From NCBI RefSeq assembly GCF_001899645.1, contig NZ_MKVV01000048.1:27135-91134 (forward strand): DNA of 64,000 nt, given 5' to 3'. The translations under genes and the position numbers were made by a program. Below are positions 1-8,427 of this stretch, one piece after another. The notes under the pieces are model-generated. The model saw only the letters and a program-made list of their open reading frames with translations, was not told where the DNA came from and made no database searches. The DNA is from Pseudonocardia sp. 73-21 (lineage in GTDB: Bacteria > Actinomycetota > Actinomycetes > Mycobacteriales > Pseudonocardiaceae). Positions within the stretch are counted from its first letter, which is position 1, and every line of letters starts with the position of its first letter.

Positions 1-461
1 CCCCCGTAGTTGACGCACATGGTGAGCGTGAGGACGTCGTTGTGCAGCGTCTTCTGCTCGGCGACCTCCAGCTCCCTGATCACGCTGCGCCACAGCCGCG
101 GCCGCCGGCCGGCCCAGCGCACGCGGACGCCCATCTCGTGCATCTCGTCGACCCGGCGGCGGATGACGTCGCGGTTGAAGCCCATGAGGAAGCGCACCTC
201 GTCGGGGCTGCGCTTCCAGTTCTCGGTGGAGAACGCGTAGGCCGAGAGCCAGCGCACACCGACGTCGATGCAGCCGCGCGCCACGTCCATGAGCGACGCC
301 TCGCCGCGCCGATGGCCTTCGATGCGCGGCAGACCGCGGGCGTTGGCCCAGCGGCCGTTGCCGTCCATGACGAGAGCGACGTGGTTGGGCACGAGCTCGC
401 GCGGGATCGCCGGGGGTCGGGCGCCCGACGGGTGGGGGGCGGGGGGCTGGAACTGCGGCAC
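1..461 (-). CDS. uppS: Isoprenyl transferase (undecaprenyl/decaprenyl diphosphate synthase), 3' part outside window
   Basis: Cis-prenyltransferase that elongates an allylic diphosphate with isopentenyl diphosphate to make the polyprenyl carrier lipid used in cell-wall synthesis. The first ~153 residues are present; the gene runs off the left edge. The family signature MDGNGRWA, with its catalytic Asp, is followed by the GHRRGE motif and FSTENWKRS, all in normal order. I chose the GTG at 461 because it lies 10 bases after the stop of the upstream PLP enzyme and leaves a short proline-rich leader before the core. In mycobacteria the neighbouring homologue (Rv2361c) makes decaprenyl diphosphate, so product length cannot be decided from this fragment. 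Confidence 0.93.
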   Translation of the reverse strand, partial: MPQFQPPAPHPSGARPPAIPRELVPNHVALVMDGNGRWANARGLPRIEGHRRGEASLMDVARGCIDVGVRWLSAYAFSTENWKRSPDEVRFLMGFNRDVIRRRVDEMHEMGVRVRWAGRRPRLWRSVIRELEVAEQKTLHNDVLTLTMCVNYG

Positions 462-471
462 GCCCCGAACC

Positions 472-1614
472 CTACGGCGGCAGGAGCCGGACGAAGCCGC
501 GGACCGCCTCCGCCACGTCCTCACGGGTCCACTCCAGCCCCTCGGCGCCGACCGTCACCTCCGTCTTGGCCACACCGGGCGGCCCGGCCGGGCCGGGGCT
601 CCACCAGCCGCGGAACAGCGACACCCCGGTCTTCTCGGCCTGGACGACGCCGGCGTCGCGCAGCACGTCCGCGTCGTAGGGCAGCCAGACCGCGAACTGG
701 TGGGTGTGCGCCACCTCCGGCACCACCCGGAACCACGGGACGGCCGACGCCAGCTCGGCCCGCACCACCTCGACGACCATGCGCGCCTGCTCCACGTAGG
801 ACGGCAGCCGGGGCAGCTCGCGCTCCAGGCCCACGAGCGCGGAGAGCACCTGAGGGAACTGCTGGTAGAGCCGACCGCCGTAGCGGTGCCGCCAGGCGCG
901 GGCCTCGTCCACGAACTCCCGGGGTCCGGCGAGCACCGCCCCGGAGAGGCCGCCGAGCGACTTGTAGAGCGAGACGTAGACGCTGTCGGCGAGCGCGGCG
1001 ATCTGCGGCAGGTCGTGCCCGAGGTGGGTGGTGCACTCCCACAGCCGGGCCCCGTCGATGTGGACCTTCGCCTGCCGCTCGCGGGCGGCCTCGACGGTGG
1101 CGACCAGCTCGTCCCAGGTCGGCAGGACGAATCCGGCCTCCCTCAGGGGCAGCTCCAGCATGAGCGTGCCGAACGGCTCCTCGACGGCGCGCACCTCCTC
1201 CGGCGTCGGCAGCCGCGCCGCGCCGGTGGTGTGGACGGTGCGCAACCCGGCGACGGTGGTGAGCGACTCCCGTTCGTGCAGCTCGGAGTGGGCAAGAGGA
1301 TGGAGTGCGACCAGCGGGTTGCCCGTGCGGCCCGCCCAGCACCGCAGCGCCACCTGCTGCGCCATCGTCCCGGTCGGGAAGAACACCGCGGCCGGGAGGC
1401 CGAGCAGCGCGGCCACCCGGCGCTCGAGCTCGCCGACGACGCCGTCGCCGTAGGTGTCGACCGAGGCGGTCAGGTCGATACCGTCCGGGCCCCGCACGGT
1501 TTCCGCGGCGGCGGCCAGGGCGGCCAGCCCGCCGGCGAGCGTCGGATCCGCGGCCGAGAGCACCTTCGTCGCGGCGCGGTAGGCGGCCGTCCGGCGGGCG
1601 CGGTCGTCGCTCAT
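472..1614 (-). CDS. Threonine aldolase / beta-eliminating lyase family PLP enzyme
   Basis: 380-residue fold-type I PLP enzyme of the beta-eliminating lyase group, related to low-specificity threonine aldolases that split threonine or allo-threonine into glycine and acetaldehyde. The Schiff-base lysine is probably Lys218 in [20 protein letters not shown] supplies the Asp that contacts the pyridine nitrogen, and [10 protein letters not shown] matches the phosphate-binding region. The substrate cannot be read from sequence. The gene lies between recO and uppS with gaps of 10 bases on either side, so the three are probably co-transcribed. From memory it is an insertion relative to M. tuberculosis, where recO and uppS are adjacent. 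Confidence 0.85.
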   Translation of the reverse strand: MSDDRARRTAAYRAATKVLSAADPTLAGGLAALAAAAETVRGPDGIDLTASVDTYGDGVVGELERRVAALLGLPAAVFFPTGTMAQQVALRCWAGRTGNPLVALHPLAHSELHERESLTTVAGLRTVHTTGAARLPTPEEVRAVEEPFGTLMLELPLREAGFVLPTWDELVATVEAARERQAKVHIDGARLWECTTHLGHDLPQIAALADSVYVSLYKSLGGLSGAVLAGPREFVDEARAWRHRYGGRLYQQFPQVLSALVGLERELPRLPSYVEQARMVVEVVRAELASAVPWFRVVPEVAHTHQFAVWLPYDADVLRDAGVVQAEKTGVSLFRGWWSPGPAGPPGVAKTEVTVGAEGLEWTREDVAEAVRGFVRLLPP

Positions 1615-1624
1615 CGCGTGATCG

Positions 1625-2395
1625 TCACACGCTGGGCAACCGCGTTCCGCGCCGCTCCACCAGCGGCAACGACCGCAGCTGGCGCTCCATGTGCCACTGC
1701 AGGTGGGCGGCGACGAGGCCGCTGGTGTCGCGGCGGGTGGCGGCGCCCATCGCGTCGGCCACCTCCCAGTCGCCGTGCAGCAGGGCGTCGAGGAGCTGGT
1801 AGGTCTCCCGCGACGGCATGATCGACCCCGGCGGGCGGCAGCGGGGGCACACCGCTCCCCCGGCCGCGATGTTGAACGCCGGGTGCGGGCCGGGCTCGGC
1901 GCAGCGGGCGCAGTCGTTGATGGCGGGGGCCCAGCCGGCGTGGGTCATGGCCCGCAGGAAGAACGCGTCGAGCACCAGTGAGGCGTCGCGCTCGCGGCCG
2001 GCCAGTGCCCGGATGGCCCCCACCACCAGCAGGTACACCCGCAGCGCGGGCTCCCCCTCCTCGGAGACGAGCCGGTCGGCCGTCTCCAGGATCGCGCAGC
2101 CCGCCGTGTAGCGGGAGTAGTCGTTGACCAGGCCCGCACCGAACGCGTCGACGGTCTCGGCCTGCGTGACGATGTCGAGCGAGCGGCCGGTGACCGCCCC
2201 GCCCCTCGTGTAGCACTGCACGTCGACGTGGTTGAACGGCTCCAGCCGGGCGCCCCACCGCGACGTGGTGCGCCGCACGCCCTTGGCCACAGCGCGGATC
2301 TTGCCGTGGCGGCGGGTGAGGATGGTGGCGATCCGGTCGGCCTCGCCGAGCTTCTGCACGCGCAGCACCACGCCGGTGTCGCGATACAGGGCCAT
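1625..2395 (-). CDS. recO: DNA repair protein RecO
   Basis: 256-residue recombination mediator of the RecFOR pathway, which helps load RecA onto SSB-coated single-stranded DNA. The N-terminal OB fold begins LYRDTGVVLRVQKLGEADRI, with the usual GKIRAVAKGVRR segment. The C-terminal half carries a CARC...CPRC zinc motif, typical of the actinobacterial form. The length is normal. It heads a minus-strand run recO - PLP enzyme - uppS. The ATG at 2395 directly precedes the conserved LYRDTGVVLR segment, which supports this start. The gene is divergent from the DUF4190 gene at 2457. Confidence 0.95.
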   Translation of the reverse strand: MALYRDTGVVLRVQKLGEADRIATILTRRHGKIRAVAKGVRRTTSRWGARLEPFNHVDVQCYTRGGAVTGRSLDIVTQAETVDAFGAGLVNDYSRYTAGCAILETADRLVSEEGEPALRVYLLVVGAIRALAGRERDASLVLDAFFLRAMTHAGWAPAINDCARCAEPGPHPAFNIAAGGAVCPRCRPPGSIMPSRETYQLLDALLHGDWEVADAMGAATRRDTSGLVAAHLQWHMERQLRSLPLVERRGTRLPSV

Positions 2396-2456
2396 GGGTC
2401 CATGCTAGGCGCCCGCACCCCTACGATCGGGCCCCACACATCCCAAGGGGGAACGA

Positions 2457-3113
2457 ATGTCGCAGAACCCGTCCGACGACGAACCGACCACCGCCTACCG
2501 GCCGGGCGGCGCGGCCCCGGACAAGAGCTCGGACCCGCCGGTCTCCCTGGGCAAGTCGGGCGACGCGCCGCCCGCGTACGACACGCGGTCCTACGAGCAG
2601 AACTCCCAGCCGCAGAACTCGCAGTACGGCCAGCAGCCGGGTTACGACCAGCAGCAGGCCTACGGTCAGGCGCCGTACGGCCAGCAGCCCGGCTACGGGC
2701 AGCAGCCCCCGTACGGCCAGCAGCCGGGCTACGGGCAGCAGCCGGGCTACGACCAGCAGGCCGCCTACGGCCAGCCGTACCCCCAGCCCGCTTACGGCCA
2801 GCAGCCCGCCTACGGCGGCTACCCGCAGGGCGGCGCCTACGCCCCCGCGCCGGCCACCAACACCATGGCGATCCTCGCGCTGATCTTCGGCATCATCCTG
2901 GCGCCGCTGGGCGTCGTGTTCGGGTTCATCGCGCGAGGCCAGATCAAGCGCACCGGTGAGAGCGGTGACGGCCTCGCGCTGGCCGGCATCATCATCGGCG
3001 GCATCTTCACGCTGCTGATCATCGCCTACTTCGTGTTCATCATCGTGTTCATCTCGGCCGTCGCGAGCCAGATCCCGGACTTCCCGAGCTCCGGCTCGTT
3101 CCCGACGGGCTGA
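2457..3113 (+). CDS. DUF4190 membrane protein with a Tyr/Gln/Gly/Pro-rich N-terminal repeat tract
   Basis: 218 residues. Residues ~50-128 form a low-complexity region made of imperfect [14 protein letters not shown] repeats. Two hydrophobic segments follow: one after [12 protein letters not shown] and one around [18 protein letters not shown]. They are separated by the short loop [18 protein letters not shown], which is typical of DUF4190. Such proteins are common in actinobacteria and their function is unknown; the repeat tract is probably disordered and cytoplasmic. The stop is followed after one base by the start of the HugZ-like gene, so the two are likely co-transcribed. A GGGGG run just upstream of the ATG may serve as ribosome binding site. 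Confidence 0.85.
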   Translation: MSQNPSDDEPTTAYRPGGAAPDKSSDPPVSLGKSGDAPPAYDTRSYEQNSQPQNSQYGQQPGYDQQQAYGQAPYGQQPGYGQQPPYGQQPGYGQQPGYDQQAAYGQPYPQPAYGQQPAYGGYPQGGAYAPAPATNTMAILALIFGIILAPLGVVFGFIARGQIKRTGESGDGLALAGIIIGGIFTLLIIAYFVFIIVFISAVASQIPDFPSSGSFPTG

Positions 3114-3114
3114 G

Positions 3115-3867
3115 ATGGCTTCTCCTGCGCCGGAGCCGAGCGACGCCGAACTGGCCCGCACGCTGATCGCGGCCGCGCCCACCGCGGCGCTGTCCACGAT
3201 CGGCGAGGGCGGATTCCCGTTCGGCTCGCTCGTCACCCACGCCGTCGACGCGGCGGGGCGGCCGTTGCTGCTGCTCAGCGAGCTGGCCGAGCACACCCGC
3301 AACCTCGTCGCCGACCCCAGGGCGTCGCTGATGGCGGTGCAGGACGGCGACGGTGACCCGCTGGCGCTGGGCCGCGTCACCGTCGTCGGCGAGGTGTCCG
3401 TGCTGAGCGGCGACGAGCGCACCGCCACGCTCGCCGTCTACCGCGACACCCACCCGGGAGCGTTCTACGCCGACCCGACCACCATCGAGGACCACGGGTT
3501 CCGGATCTACCGCCTCGAGGTCTCCTCGGTGCGCTACGTCGGCGGCTTCGGCCGGATGAGCTGGGTGGACGCGGCCGGCTACACGTCCGCGGAGCCCGAC
3601 CCCCTGCGGCCGCACGCCGCCCGCATCGCCCGGCACATGAACGACGACCACGCCGACTCGCTGGTGCTGTTCGCCCGCGTGTTCGCCGGGCGCACCGACA
3701 CCGTGGAGGCCCGGATGGTCGGCTGCGACCGCTACGGCTTCGCGATGCTCACCCGCGACGCCGGCGGCGAGGAGAAGGACCTGCGCCTGCCGTTCCGGTC
3801 GGACGTGACCACGCCCGACGCGGCCCGCGCGGCCATGGTCGAGCTGGTCCGCGAGGCGCGCACCTAG
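3115..3867 (+). CDS. HugZ-like heme-utilisation / pyridoxamine 5'-phosphate oxidase-fold protein with DUF2470
   Basis: 250 residues. The N-terminal ~150 residues are a split-barrel flavin/heme-binding domain of the PNPOx-like family (FPFGSLVTHAVD, LLLLSELAEHTRNL, DPRASLM). The C-terminal ~80 residues are a DUF2470 domain containing IARHMNDDHADSLVLF. This pairing is that of HugZ-type proteins, some of which degrade heme or release iron from it, but many actinobacterial members are uncharacterised. The ATG lies one base after the stop of the DUF4190 gene, so translation is probably coupled. It converges on era across the hairpin at 3873-3923. Confidence 0.85.
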   Translation: MASPAPEPSDAELARTLIAAAPTAALSTIGEGGFPFGSLVTHAVDAAGRPLLLLSELAEHTRNLVADPRASLMAVQDGDGDPLALGRVTVVGEVSVLSGDERTATLAVYRDTHPGAFYADPTTIEDHGFRIYRLEVSSVRYVGGFGRMSWVDAAGYTSAEPDPLRPHAARIARHMNDDHADSLVLFARVFAGRTDTVEARMVGCDRYGFAMLTRDAGGEEKDLRLPFRSDVTTPDAARAAMVELVREART

Positions 3868-3872
3868 CCGTT

Positions 3873-3923
3873 CTGCAGGCGATTTTGCGTCCTTGCCGCG
3901 CGAACGCGCGAAATCGCCCGCAA
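3873..3923. terminator. Imperfect hairpin between convergent genes
   Basis: The arms are 3873-3889 (CTGCAGGCGATTTTGCG) and 3907-3923 (CGCGAAATCGCCCGCAA), complementary at 14 of 17 positions around a 17-base loop. The position between the stops of the HugZ-like gene (plus) and era (minus) fits a bidirectional terminator. No U-tract follows, as is usual in high-GC actinobacteria. Confidence 0.6.
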
Positions 3924-3930
3924 ACCCGGC

Positions 3931-4857
3931 TCAGAAGCCCAGCTTGCGCAGCTGACGGGGGTCGCGCTGCCAGTCCTTGGCGATCTTGACACGCAGGTCC
4001 AGGAACACCTTCGTGCCCAGCAGCGCCTCGATCTGGCGCCGCGAGTCGGTGCCCACCTGCCGCAGCCGCTCCCCGCCGCGTCCGATGACGATGCCCTTCT
4101 GGCTGGAGCGCTCCACGTAGATGTCGGCCATGATCTGCAACATCGGCTCGGCCTTCTCGTGGCGCCCCTCCCGCGGCCCCATCTCCTCGACCACCACGGC
4201 GATGGAGTGCGGCAGCTCGTCACGCACGCCCTCCAGCGCGGCCTCGCGGATCAGCTCGGCCACGAGGATCTGCTCGGGCTCGTCGGTGAGATCGCCCTCG
4301 GGGTAGAGCGGCATGCCCTCGGGCAGCTTGGCGACGAGCAGGTCGGCGATGAGGTCGACCTGGTAGCCGTCCTTGGCCGAGACGGGCACGACGTCCGCGA
4401 ACTCCATGAGCGCCGACAGCTCGGTGAGCCGGGCCAGGATCTGCTCGGGCTGGGCGAGGTCGGTCTTCGTGACGATGCCGATCACGGGCGTGCGCCCCGC
4501 CACCGACTTCAGCTCGTTGACGATGAACTCGTCGCCCCGGCCCACGGGCACGTCGGCGGGCACGCAGAACCCGATCACGTCGACCTCCGCCCACGTCTCC
4601 CGGACCACGTCGTTGAGCCGGCTGCCCAGCAGCGTGCGCGGCTTGTGCAGGCCCGGGGTGTCGATCACGATCAACTGCGCGTCCGGGCGGTGCACGATGC
4701 CCCGGATGGCGTGGCGGGTGGTCTGCGGGCGGCTGGACGTGATGGCGATCTTCGCGCCGATCAGGGCGTTGGTGAGCGTCGACTTGCCGGCGTTGGGACG
4801 TCCGACGAAGCACGCGAACCCGGAACGGTAGTCGTCGGGGACATCGGCGAAGCCCAT
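3931..4857 (-). CDS. era: GTPase Era
   Basis: 308-residue essential GTPase that binds 16S rRNA and assists 30S ribosome assembly. The GTPase domain shows G1 GRPNAGKST (residues 19-27), G3 DTPGLH and G4 TKTD. The C-terminal KH domain contains the IGRGGERLRQVG nucleic-acid loop followed by FLDLRVKIAKDW. Length is normal. In mycobacteria era is next to the CDA-like, CorC and ybeY genes; here lhgO is inserted directly upstream. The hairpin at 4873-4914 lies between lhgO and era, so era may be transcribed separately. Confidence 0.97.
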   Translation of the reverse strand: MGFADVPDDYRSGFACFVGRPNAGKSTLTNALIGAKIAITSSRPQTTRHAIRGIVHRPDAQLIVIDTPGLHKPRTLLGSRLNDVVRETWAEVDVIGFCVPADVPVGRGDEFIVNELKSVAGRTPVIGIVTKTDLAQPEQILARLTELSALMEFADVVPVSAKDGYQVDLIADLLVAKLPEGMPLYPEGDLTDEPEQILVAELIREAALEGVRDELPHSIAVVVEEMGPREGRHEKAEPMLQIMADIYVERSSQKGIVIGRGGERLRQVGTDSRRQIEALLGTKVFLDLRVKIAKDWQRDPRQLRKLGF

Positions 4858-4872
4858 CAGGCCGCCACCCCT

Positions 4873-4914
4873 CGTGCACGGAAATCAGGGTCAGGGCACG
4901 GATTTCCGCGCACG
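4873..4914. repeat. Intergenic inverted repeat, copy of a CGTGCGCGGAAATC family
   Basis: The arms CGTGCACGGAAATC (4873-4886) and GATTTCCGCGCACG (4901-4914) are complementary at 13 of 14 positions. It lies between the end of lhgO and the start of era, both minus strand. Closely similar sequences occur at 17387-17428 and 47410-47451. It may act as the lhgO terminator. Confidence 0.65.
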
Positions 4915-4930
4915 GGCGCCGCAGGCGCGC

Positions 4931-6163
4931 TCACGCGGCGCTCAAGGGGGCGATCCGGTCGCCGGTGAGCCGTTCAAGGATCTCGCGGCCGATCGGCAGG
5001 GCGGCGGTGGCGGCGGGCGACGGAGCGTTGAGGACGTGCAGCACCGACCCCTTGCCCTGCCCCTGCTCGACGAACAGGAAGTCGTCCACGAGCGTGCCGT
5101 CGGCCTTCACCGCCTGGGCGCGCACCCCGGCGCCGGCGGGCGAGAGATCCTCGGCCCGGACGTCGGGCAGCATCCGCTGGATCTGCTTGACCATGGCCTT
5201 CTTCGACAGCGACCGGTGCATCTCGCCGAAGCCGTAGCGCCAGTGCTCCTTCGCGATGCGCAGCATGCCCGGGTAGGCGATGGTCGCGAGGAACTCCCTG
5301 GGGTTCACCGTGCCCCACGAGTAGCCCTCCCGGGCCAGCGCCAGCACCGCGTTGGGGCCGGCGTGCACGTGACCGTCGATGCCGCGGGTGGCGTGCACCC
5401 CGAGGAACGGGAACGCGGGGTCGGGCACCGGGTAGATCAGGCCCTTGACCAGCGCCGCGGCCCGGTCGGCGAAGCCCGAGTACTCCCCGCGGAACGGGAT
5501 GATGCGGATACCGGGATCGACGCCCGCGGCCTTGGCCAACTCGTCGCAGCGCAGCCCGCCGCACACCACCACCTGGGTGCCCAGCAGGTCACCGCCGTCG
5601 GTGCGGACGACGACGTCGCCGCGGCGGGGGGCGATCCCGGTGACGGTGCGGCCCAGGTGGACCTCGCCGCCCTCCTTCGCGATCAGCTCGCCGAGCTTCT
5701 CGGCGACGAGCCGGTAGTCGCAGATCCCGGTGGACGGCACGTGCAGCGCCGCGATCCCCCGCACGTGCGGCTCGTAGACGCGCATGCCCTGCTGATCGAG
5801 CTCGGTGACCTCGACGCCGTTGGCGGCCCCGCGGCGCACCAGCTCCGCCATGCGCGGCAGCTCCTCCGGCTCCGTCGCGACCACGAGCTTGCCGCAGACG
5901 TCGTGGGGCAGGTCGTGCTCGCGGCAGAACGCGACGGTCTCCGCGCAGCCCGCCACGGCCAGGCGTGCCTTGAGACCACCGGGCGCGTAGTACAGCCCGG
6001 AGTGGATCACGTTGGAGTTGTTGCCGGTCTGGTGGTGGCCGAGCGTCGGCTCCCGCTCGACGACGGCCACGGAACGGCCGGTGCGGGCGACGGCGTGGGC
6101 GGTGGCGAGGCCGACGATGCCGCCGCCCACCACGACCACGTCGAAGGTGGGGGTGGGGATCAT
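4931..6163 (-). CDS. lhgO: L-2-hydroxyglutarate oxidase
   Basis: 410-residue FAD-dependent oxidase of the DAO superfamily that converts L-2-hydroxyglutarate to 2-oxoglutarate. The N-terminal Rossmann motif is VVVVGGGIVGLATA, followed by ERE at the end of beta-2. The family-typical stretch HHQTGNNSNVIHSGLYY and the C-terminal GAGVRAQAV segment match LhgO/L2HGDH proteins. The start ATG overlaps the stop of the CDA-like gene by 4 bases (ATGA), implying translational coupling. It looks like an insertion into the conserved CDA-like - era junction. The family may feed electrons to oxygen or the quinone pool; which applies here is unknown. Confidence 0.92.
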   Translation of the reverse strand: MIPTPTFDVVVVGGGIVGLATAHAVARTGRSVAVVEREPTLGHHQTGNNSNVIHSGLYYAPGGLKARLAVAGCAETVAFCREHDLPHDVCGKLVVATEPEELPRMAELVRRGAANGVEVTELDQQGMRVYEPHVRGIAALHVPSTGICDYRLVAEKLGELIAKEGGEVHLGRTVTGIAPRRGDVVVRTDGGDLLGTQVVVCGGLRCDELAKAAGVDPGIRIIPFRGEYSGFADRAAALVKGLIYPVPDPAFPFLGVHATRGIDGHVHAGPNAVLALAREGYSWGTVNPREFLATIAYPGMLRIAKEHWRYGFGEMHRSLSKKAMVKQIQRMLPDVRAEDLSPAGAGVRAQAVKADGTLVDDFLFVEQGQGKGSVLHVLNAPSPAATAALPIGREILERLTGDRIAPLSAA

Positions 6164-6501
6164 GGCTTCTCCAACGTCTCGAGGACAGTGCCTGCGGGAT
6201 CGGCGCGCAGGACGTGGGCACCGGGCGCCAGGTCGCGGACGGCGGCCAACGACGGCTCGTCCACGCTCTCCGACGCGGTGACGACCGCCGCCGCCTCCAG
6301 CCCGGGCGCGCCGCTGGACACGGCCGCGGCGACGGCGGCCTGCAGGGCCGTGAGCTGCAACGACGGCAGGGCGACGGTGGCGGCGGCGTAGGTGCGGCCG
6401 TCGGTGTCGCGGACCGCGGCGCCCTCGGCGGCTCCGGTGCGCGCACGCGACGAGCGCGCCAGCGTCACGATCTTCTGGTCTTCGGGGTCAGCCGCGGACA
6501 T
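6160..6501 (-). CDS. Cytidine deaminase-like protein lacking the zinc-binding motifs
   Basis: 113 residues, matching the small protein encoded between CorC and Era in actinobacteria (Rv2365c position) and often labelled cytidine deaminase. The fold signature VRDTDGRTYAAATV is present. However, the catalytic [CH]AE motif is replaced by LQAA in LTALQAAVAAAVSSG, and no PCxxC motif exists anywhere. The protein therefore should not bind the catalytic zinc and is probably not a deaminase. It overlaps the upstream CorC gene by 14 bases and the downstream lhgO by 4. Its conserved place beside Era suggests a structural or RNA-related role; this is inference. Confidence 0.8.
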   Translation of the reverse strand: MSAADPEDQKIVTLARSSRARTGAAEGAAVRDTDGRTYAAATVALPSLQLTALQAAVAAAVSSGAPGLEAAAVVTASESVDEPSLAAVRDLAPGAHVLRADPAGTVLETLEKP

Positions 6502-7849
6502 CGCTCTCCTCCATGCGTTCGACGTCGGTCTCCTCGACTGTCACGTTCTCATCCGGGATCGGATCGACCAGCACCGACGTGATGCGGATCCGTCCCCGTG
6601 CGTCCTTGCCGCCCTCGGCCAGCAGCCGCAGGCCGGCGACCTCGGTGGTGGCCCCCGGCAGCGGGACCTTGCCGAGCTGCTGGGCCAGCAGCCCGCCCAC
6701 CGTGTCGACGTCGGCCGTCGCGATCACCTCGGTGAGCGGGCTGGCCTCGCCGTCGACGCCGGGGAACAGCTCCGCGAGGTCCTCCACCGGCAACCGCGCC
6801 GACACCCTGATCCTACGGCCGTCGAGCTCCTGCACGTCGGGTACCTCGTCGGAGTCGTACTCGTCGGTGATCTCACCGACGATCTCCTCCAGGATGTCCT
6901 CGATCGTGACGACGCCCGCGGTGCCGCCGTACTCGTCCACGACGATGGCCATGTGGTTGCGGGCGGCCTGCATCTCCTTGAGCAGCTCGTCGACGCGCTT
7001 GCTGTCGGGCACGAACGCGGCGGGCCGCATCACGGTGTGCAGGGCGGCGGGCGGCCCGTCGACGACCTCGGCCTGGGCCCGCACGATGTCCTTGAGGTAG
7101 GCGACGCCGATGATGTCGTCGATGCTCTCGCCCAGCACCGGGATGCGGGAGTAGCCGCTCTTCAGGGCGAGGCGCAGCACCTTGTCGATGGGGGTGTCGC
7201 GCTCGATCCAGACGACGTCGGGCCGGGGCACCATCACCTCGCGCACGAGCGTGTCGCCCAGCTCGAACACCGAGTGGATCATCTGCCGCTCGTCCTCGTC
7301 GACGACGCCGCTGGTGCTGGCCATGTCCACCAGCTCGCGCAGCTCCACCTCGGACGAGAACGGGCCCTGCCGGAAGCCCTGGCCGGGGGTGATCGCGTTG
7401 CCGACCAGGATCAGCAGCTTCGTCAACGGCCCGAGCAGCGTGGCCAGCGCGCGGATCGGCGCCGCGACGAGCATTCCGACGCGGTAGGGGTGCTGGCGGC
7501 CCAGGGTGCGCGGCCCGACGCCGATGAGCACGTAGGACACGACGAGCATGATCGCCCCGGCGGTGAGCGCGCCCGCCCAGACGGTGCGCATCGTCGTCAC
7601 GAGCGCCACGGTGAGCAGCACGGTGGCCGCGGTCTCCGAGGCGAGGCGCAGCAGCAGGAGCAGGTTGACGTGCCGCGGCCGGTCGGCCACCACGGCGGCG
7701 AGGGCCCGCGAGCCCGCCCGGCCCGTGCGCACCAGGGCCTCCACCCGGGCGCGCGACACGGAGTTGAGTGCGGCGTCGGCCGCCGCGAACAGCCCGGCGA
7801 GGGGGACGAGCAGGACGGCGATGACGATCAGCGGCCCGACGGAGATCAT
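6488..7849 (-). CDS. Hemolysin C / CorC family membrane protein with CBS pair
   Basis: 453 residues in three parts: an N-terminal DUF21 (CNNM) membrane domain of about three to four helices (residues ~1-150), two CBS domains (~200-330; DVVWIERDTPIDKVL, HMAIVVDEYGGTAGVVT) and a C-terminal CorC_HlyC domain (RIRVSARLPVEDL). This is the Rv2366c-like architecture. Family members are linked to magnesium or cobalt efflux; the hemolysin name is historical. The gene is followed by the CDA-like gene with a 14-base overlap and preceded by ybeY with a 24-base gap, so all are in one operon. Confidence 0.92.
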   Translation of the reverse strand: MISVGPLIVIAVLLVPLAGLFAAADAALNSVSRARVEALVRTGRAGSRALAAVVADRPRHVNLLLLLRLASETAATVLLTVALVTTMRTVWAGALTAGAIMLVVSYVLIGVGPRTLGRQHPYRVGMLVAAPIRALATLLGPLTKLLILVGNAITPGQGFRQGPFSSEVELRELVDMASTSGVVDEDERQMIHSVFELGDTLVREVMVPRPDVVWIERDTPIDKVLRLALKSGYSRIPVLGESIDDIIGVAYLKDIVRAQAEVVDGPPAALHTVMRPAAFVPDSKRVDELLKEMQAARNHMAIVVDEYGGTAGVVTIEDILEEIVGEITDEYDSDEVPDVQELDGRRIRVSARLPVEDLAELFPGVDGEASPLTEVIATADVDTVGGLLAQQLGKVPLPGATTEVAGLRLLAEGGKDARGRIRITSVLVDPIPDENVTVEETDVERMEESDVRG

Positions 7850-7873
7850 GGGGTGCCGTTCATGACCGGAGCC

Positions 7874-8410
7874 TCAACTGTCCTCGAGGCCGACCGCGCC
7901 CAGCACGGCGGAGTCGCTGCGCCGCTGCGCCTCCGCGGCGGCGGCCTGCTCGCGCCCGGTCCGCCAGTCGGTGAGCAGCGTGGTCTGCAGCCCGAACATC
8001 TCACGCTCCTCCTCGGGCTCGGCGTGGTCGTAGCCCAGCAGGTGCAGCACGCCGTGGACGGTGAGCAGGTGCAGCTCGTCGTCGAGGCCGTGGCCCGCGG
8101 TCTTCGCCTGCCCGGCCGCGAACTCCGGGCAGAGCACGATGTCGCCGAGCAGCGCCGGGCCCATGTCGGGGGCGTCGGGGCGGCGCGACTCGTCGGCCAG
8201 CTCGTCCATCGGGAACGACATGACGTCGGTGGGGCCCGGCTCGTCCATCCAGCGCTCGTGCAGCTCGCTCATCGCGTCGGTGGTGACGGCGAGGATCGAC
8301 AGCTCGGCGGCGGGGCTGACGCGCAGCGCGTCGAGGGCGAAGCGGGCGACCGAGGAGATCAGCCCGGCGTCGATGCTCACGCCCGACTCGTTGTACACCT
8401 CGATCGACAT
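7874..8410 (-). CDS. ybeY: Endoribonuclease YbeY
   Basis: 178-residue zinc-dependent rRNA maturation nuclease acting on the 16S rRNA 3' end and in ribosome quality control. The metal-binding signature [11 protein letters not shown] (HxxxHxxxxxH) lies at about residues 118-128. The N-terminal sequence [10 protein letters not shown] is typical of actinobacterial members. The C-terminal tail beyond the metal site is a little longer than in E. coli. It is first in the run ybeY - corC-like - CDA-like - lhgO. It is divergent from aldO with only 17 bases between the two start codons. Confidence 0.96.
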   Translation of the reverse strand: MSIEVYNESGVSIDAGLISSVARFALDALRVSPAAELSILAVTTDAMSELHERWMDEPGPTDVMSFPMDELADESRRPDAPDMGPALLGDIVLCPEFAAGQAKTAGHGLDDELHLLTVHGVLHLLGYDHAEPEEEREMFGLQTTLLTDWRTGREQAAAAEAQRRSDSAVLGAVGLEDS

Positions 8411-8427
8411 GCCTTAAGACTAGTGCC
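8411..8427. promoter_or_regulatory. 17-bp divergent gap with overlapping leaderless-type -10 boxes
   Basis: On the minus strand the gap reads TAGTCT, six bases, then the ybeY ATG. On the plus strand TAAGAC lies seven bases (or AAGACT six bases) before the aldO ATG. Both fit the TANNNT-N6/7-start pattern of leaderless actinobacterial transcripts, so the two -10 elements share the same base pairs. Confidence 0.45.
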
